A DNA stretch of 64,000 nt, from positions 27,120,266 to 27,184,265 of the forward strand of contig OX387197.1 in assembly GCA_947561715.1 (NCBI GenBank), read 5' to 3'. The translations under genes were made by a program, and so were the position numbers. The DNA is from Ascidia mentula (lineage: Eukaryota; Chordata; Ascidiacea; Phlebobranchia; Ascidiidae). Positions within the stretch are counted from its first letter, which is position 1, and each line of letters opens with the position of its first letter. Below the pieces are notes generated by a model. That model had not been told where the DNA came from, ran no database searches, and worked only from the letters and a program-made list of their open reading frames with translations. This document shows positions 61,901 through 64,000 of this stretch, piece by piece.

Positions 61901-64000
61901 TTATGATCTTTCAAATTATACTTTTCATTGCAGACTTTTTTTAAAAACTCGATTTTATTCGGGTTTGGGTTTTTATAGTGACGTACATTTACTGTGGTCC
62001 GAGGCGTGGTCCGTATATTTTGCATTACGCTTCTCCGATGTGGCAGAAGGTGATATCGCACAGCTTCCCTCGCAAACTCGCCAACCTCTGGGATCTGACA
62101 TACGTACGTTGAAGACTCTACCGTGTCCACCAATTCGCTCTCAGGTATGAGTGGGAATCGAACGTGGCACATCAGACGACCAGCGTACACAATTCGCGTC
62201 GTCCTTAGGCAATCCCATGGTTAGTTGCTGTTTTTGTTGTGTAATAGTAAAATACTTAAATACACTAGTTAAAATTTAACTGGTCTTTCCTCTTAAACTT
62301 GTAACTGTAAAATATGTGAGTACAAAATTACTCACAAAGATGGACGATCAAATTCAGTGCGATCTTTTATTATAAAGGATCATAGAAATATTAATTTCAC
62401 ATAATCTTAAATGCACTAAACAAAATCGGACTGGTGTTCTTTATCTTTAAAGAGGTCGCTGTCAAACTCAGATATTGTGGAAACTTCACTACAAACGGTT
62501 TTACAAGTTGGAAACAAGTAATGCGTGACTGACCTGTAGCTTAAACCTTGTCTAAAATGTAGTGTGCATTTCACACTTTCACCTTAACCCTTACCTAAAA
62601 TAGAGTTTTTAACGAACGCTCGATATCATGCGACTGAAACAACATAGTGGCTTTAAATTGCTCACAAACATAGAACGGGCATCGCAATACACCGATGTTT
62701 ATAAATAACTGTCGTTTGTTTAATACCGAGGGAGTAAGTTTAGAACGCAGAACTCGTCTATACTTTTAAAACATCACACTTACTGATCAGCTTCAATCCA
62801 ACGCACGAGAGCTTGGAACACGGTTACTTCTGATGGAACGTCAAGATCTTGGCGCTGCACAATTCCTCTTAATTCGCAATATCTCAGTTTCAGGAGCTCC
62901 TTTTGATCACAAACTTTATGGAAATTAGTGCTGGCCAGTCGATAGCTTTCTTCCAGCAAAGCTTTGAGCTCGTACAAGTTTGCCACCTGTGTAGATAATT
63001 AACCCCTCTTTTATCATTTGCGGAATAATTAAACAACAAAAAATAAACATTAATCAACGCTGTTTCAGCTGTAAAGGTATATGTAAATGCAACTATTGTA
63101 AAACAACATTAAAAAATACCTGCAAGGTTCGCAGGCAGTTTGATACGTTCAGATGCTTGGTTAGAAAACTCTCGCAAGCTTCAACTATTCTTGGGATTCG
63201 AAGAAATGAAGCAGCCGACAACATGTCATCCACGGTTTTCCGTGAAAGTGTGATCGATCCCCCATAGAAATAATACGTAAAAAAGTCAGATTTTCAGGGG
63301 TTTGAAAGCTTTTCAATATCCCTGTTGGCAGGGTAATGATTTTTAAATTTAAGTTTTCACATTTGAGGTAGTTTGCTGCGTTAAACCGAGTAGAAAACGT
63401 CATAAGAGCCATCTTTTCCCAAAAAAGTTTACACAAACAAAAAACACCAGCACCTGCTACAGATATTGTCCATATCTTTTTATCGTTCGCATATTTAACC
63501 ACAAATTATCTCGGTGTTAAAACTTACTCATACATTCCTTCCAAAATGGCGGCCACGGTGTGGGCTTGGATACCCAGAAGTGGAACTTTCGTCATTTCCG
63601 ACTCGGTGACGTCAACCTTCCGCCGCAAGACGAACATTTCCCGAAGATAATCACTGGATGCAGCCAACACAATCTAAAACGTTGTAAATCTTGTTGCAAA
63701 ATATGAAAATATTACAAATTTTGCCCTAAAAATCTGATCAAATAATTTCATTTCGCTTTTTACCAATTCACCTTATGGGCTTGGAAGCTTGCATTGTCCA
63801 CAGTCAACACCACGTCACACAGATCCCTCGTCTTATACAAAGCAGATATTCCAGACACAAGCGATTGCTGGTGATTTGACAAACTGTATACCTCAGTTTC
63901 CAAGCCAGAAGCTGCTTGGTAAGCATTGGAGTCCTTTAAATTAACAGTTAAAGAACCCGTCGATTTGATGGGGTTTAAAACCCCCGAAGGGGTTACGTAA
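58969..64000 (-). CDS. BTB-BACK-Kelch protein (KLHL family), 5' end beyond the window
   Basis: KLHL proteins are usually substrate adaptors of Cullin-3 ubiquitin ligases. Reading from the right edge: BTB domain RDLCDVVLTVDNASFQAHK (about 63790), SSDYLREMFVLRRK, and YFYGGSITLSRKTVDDMLSA (about 63250). The BACK domain follows (ANLYELKALLEESYRLASTN, ELRGIVQRQDL, about 62780-63000). Kelch repeats are spread over about 61700-59820 (GRFIYVAGGDS, ACGGLALKREG, RVYVAGGSSDD, LWIVGGAS). The last exon (to 58969) has one more blade (GKVFLIAGYSW) and a long polar tail ending SEFPH. No start codon is visible, so the N-terminus is off the window. The closest human KLHL could not be chosen. Confidence 0.88.
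61990..62215 (-). repeat. Possible tRNA-related SINE in a Kelch-gene intron
   Basis: On the minus strand, cacgttcgattcccactc resembles a tRNA T-arm with a B-box core. The preceding 40 bases (ggacgacgcgaattgtgtac) could be part of a tRNA-like head. The block is GC-richer than its intron and open on both strands without a known domain. No A box or poly(A) tail was confirmed. Confidence 0.35.

Overview
The window looks like compact, AT-rich, intron-rich chordate DNA, most likely from an ascidian tunicate of the Ciona type. All recognisable genes are animal genes with chordate orthologues. Most are split by short introns, gene spacing is tight, and small DNA-transposon relics sit in introns. The species call is inference; no database was searched. 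Gene models were built by hand from reading frames, splice signals and remembered family sequences.

Layout. 1-3163: no host gene seen; a 10-bp tandem repeat, a decayed Ty3/gypsy fragment and a pair of interleaved inverted repeats. 3164-9754 (+): a ten-exon NACHT-LRR (NLR) receptor gene with one exon split by a 1.9-kb inverted-repeat transposon. 10294-16737 (-): XPF/ERCC4. 16963-19351 (+): Mediator subunit MED27. 19855-23138 (-): mitochondrial ketone-body enzyme SCOT/OXCT1. 23762-30917 (+): axonemal dynein intermediate chain DNAI3/WDR63. 31376-31946 (+): SOSS-C/INIP. 32335-32793 (+): intronless mitochondrial hydroxyacyl-thioester dehydratase HTD2. About 36043-49147 (+): a large ARHGAP29/ARHGAP45-type F-BAR RhoGAP that lacks the family's C1 zinc finger. 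51115-51612 (+): intronless SOSS-B (NABP). 52014-52665 (-): SREK1IP1. 53399-53766 (+): a two-exon G-protein gamma subunit. 54621-56331 (-): RING E3 ligase RNF170. 56789-57800 (+): VMAC-like coiled-coil protein. 58969 to beyond the right edge (-): a BTB-BACK-Kelch protein.

Most genes alternate strands as head-to-head pairs (XPF/MED27, OXCT1/DNAI3, SREK1IP1/GNG, RNF170/VMAC) and tail-to-tail pairs. This suggests shared short promoters rather than a functional cluster. Two subunits of the SOSS single-strand-DNA sensor, B and C, are about 19 kb apart, and the XPF nuclease is also present, so DNA repair is over-represented, perhaps by chance.

The most notable observations are the transposon that splits an NLR exon between perfect TAA target duplications and restores the frame when removed on paper, the C1 loss in the RhoGAP, a probable 66-nt GC-AG intron in INIP, a 117-bp near-perfect palindromic element, three hAT-like relics and a cluster of CRE-like sites in a RhoGAP intron. 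I saw no CRISPR array, operon-type machinery or clearly new multi-gene system.
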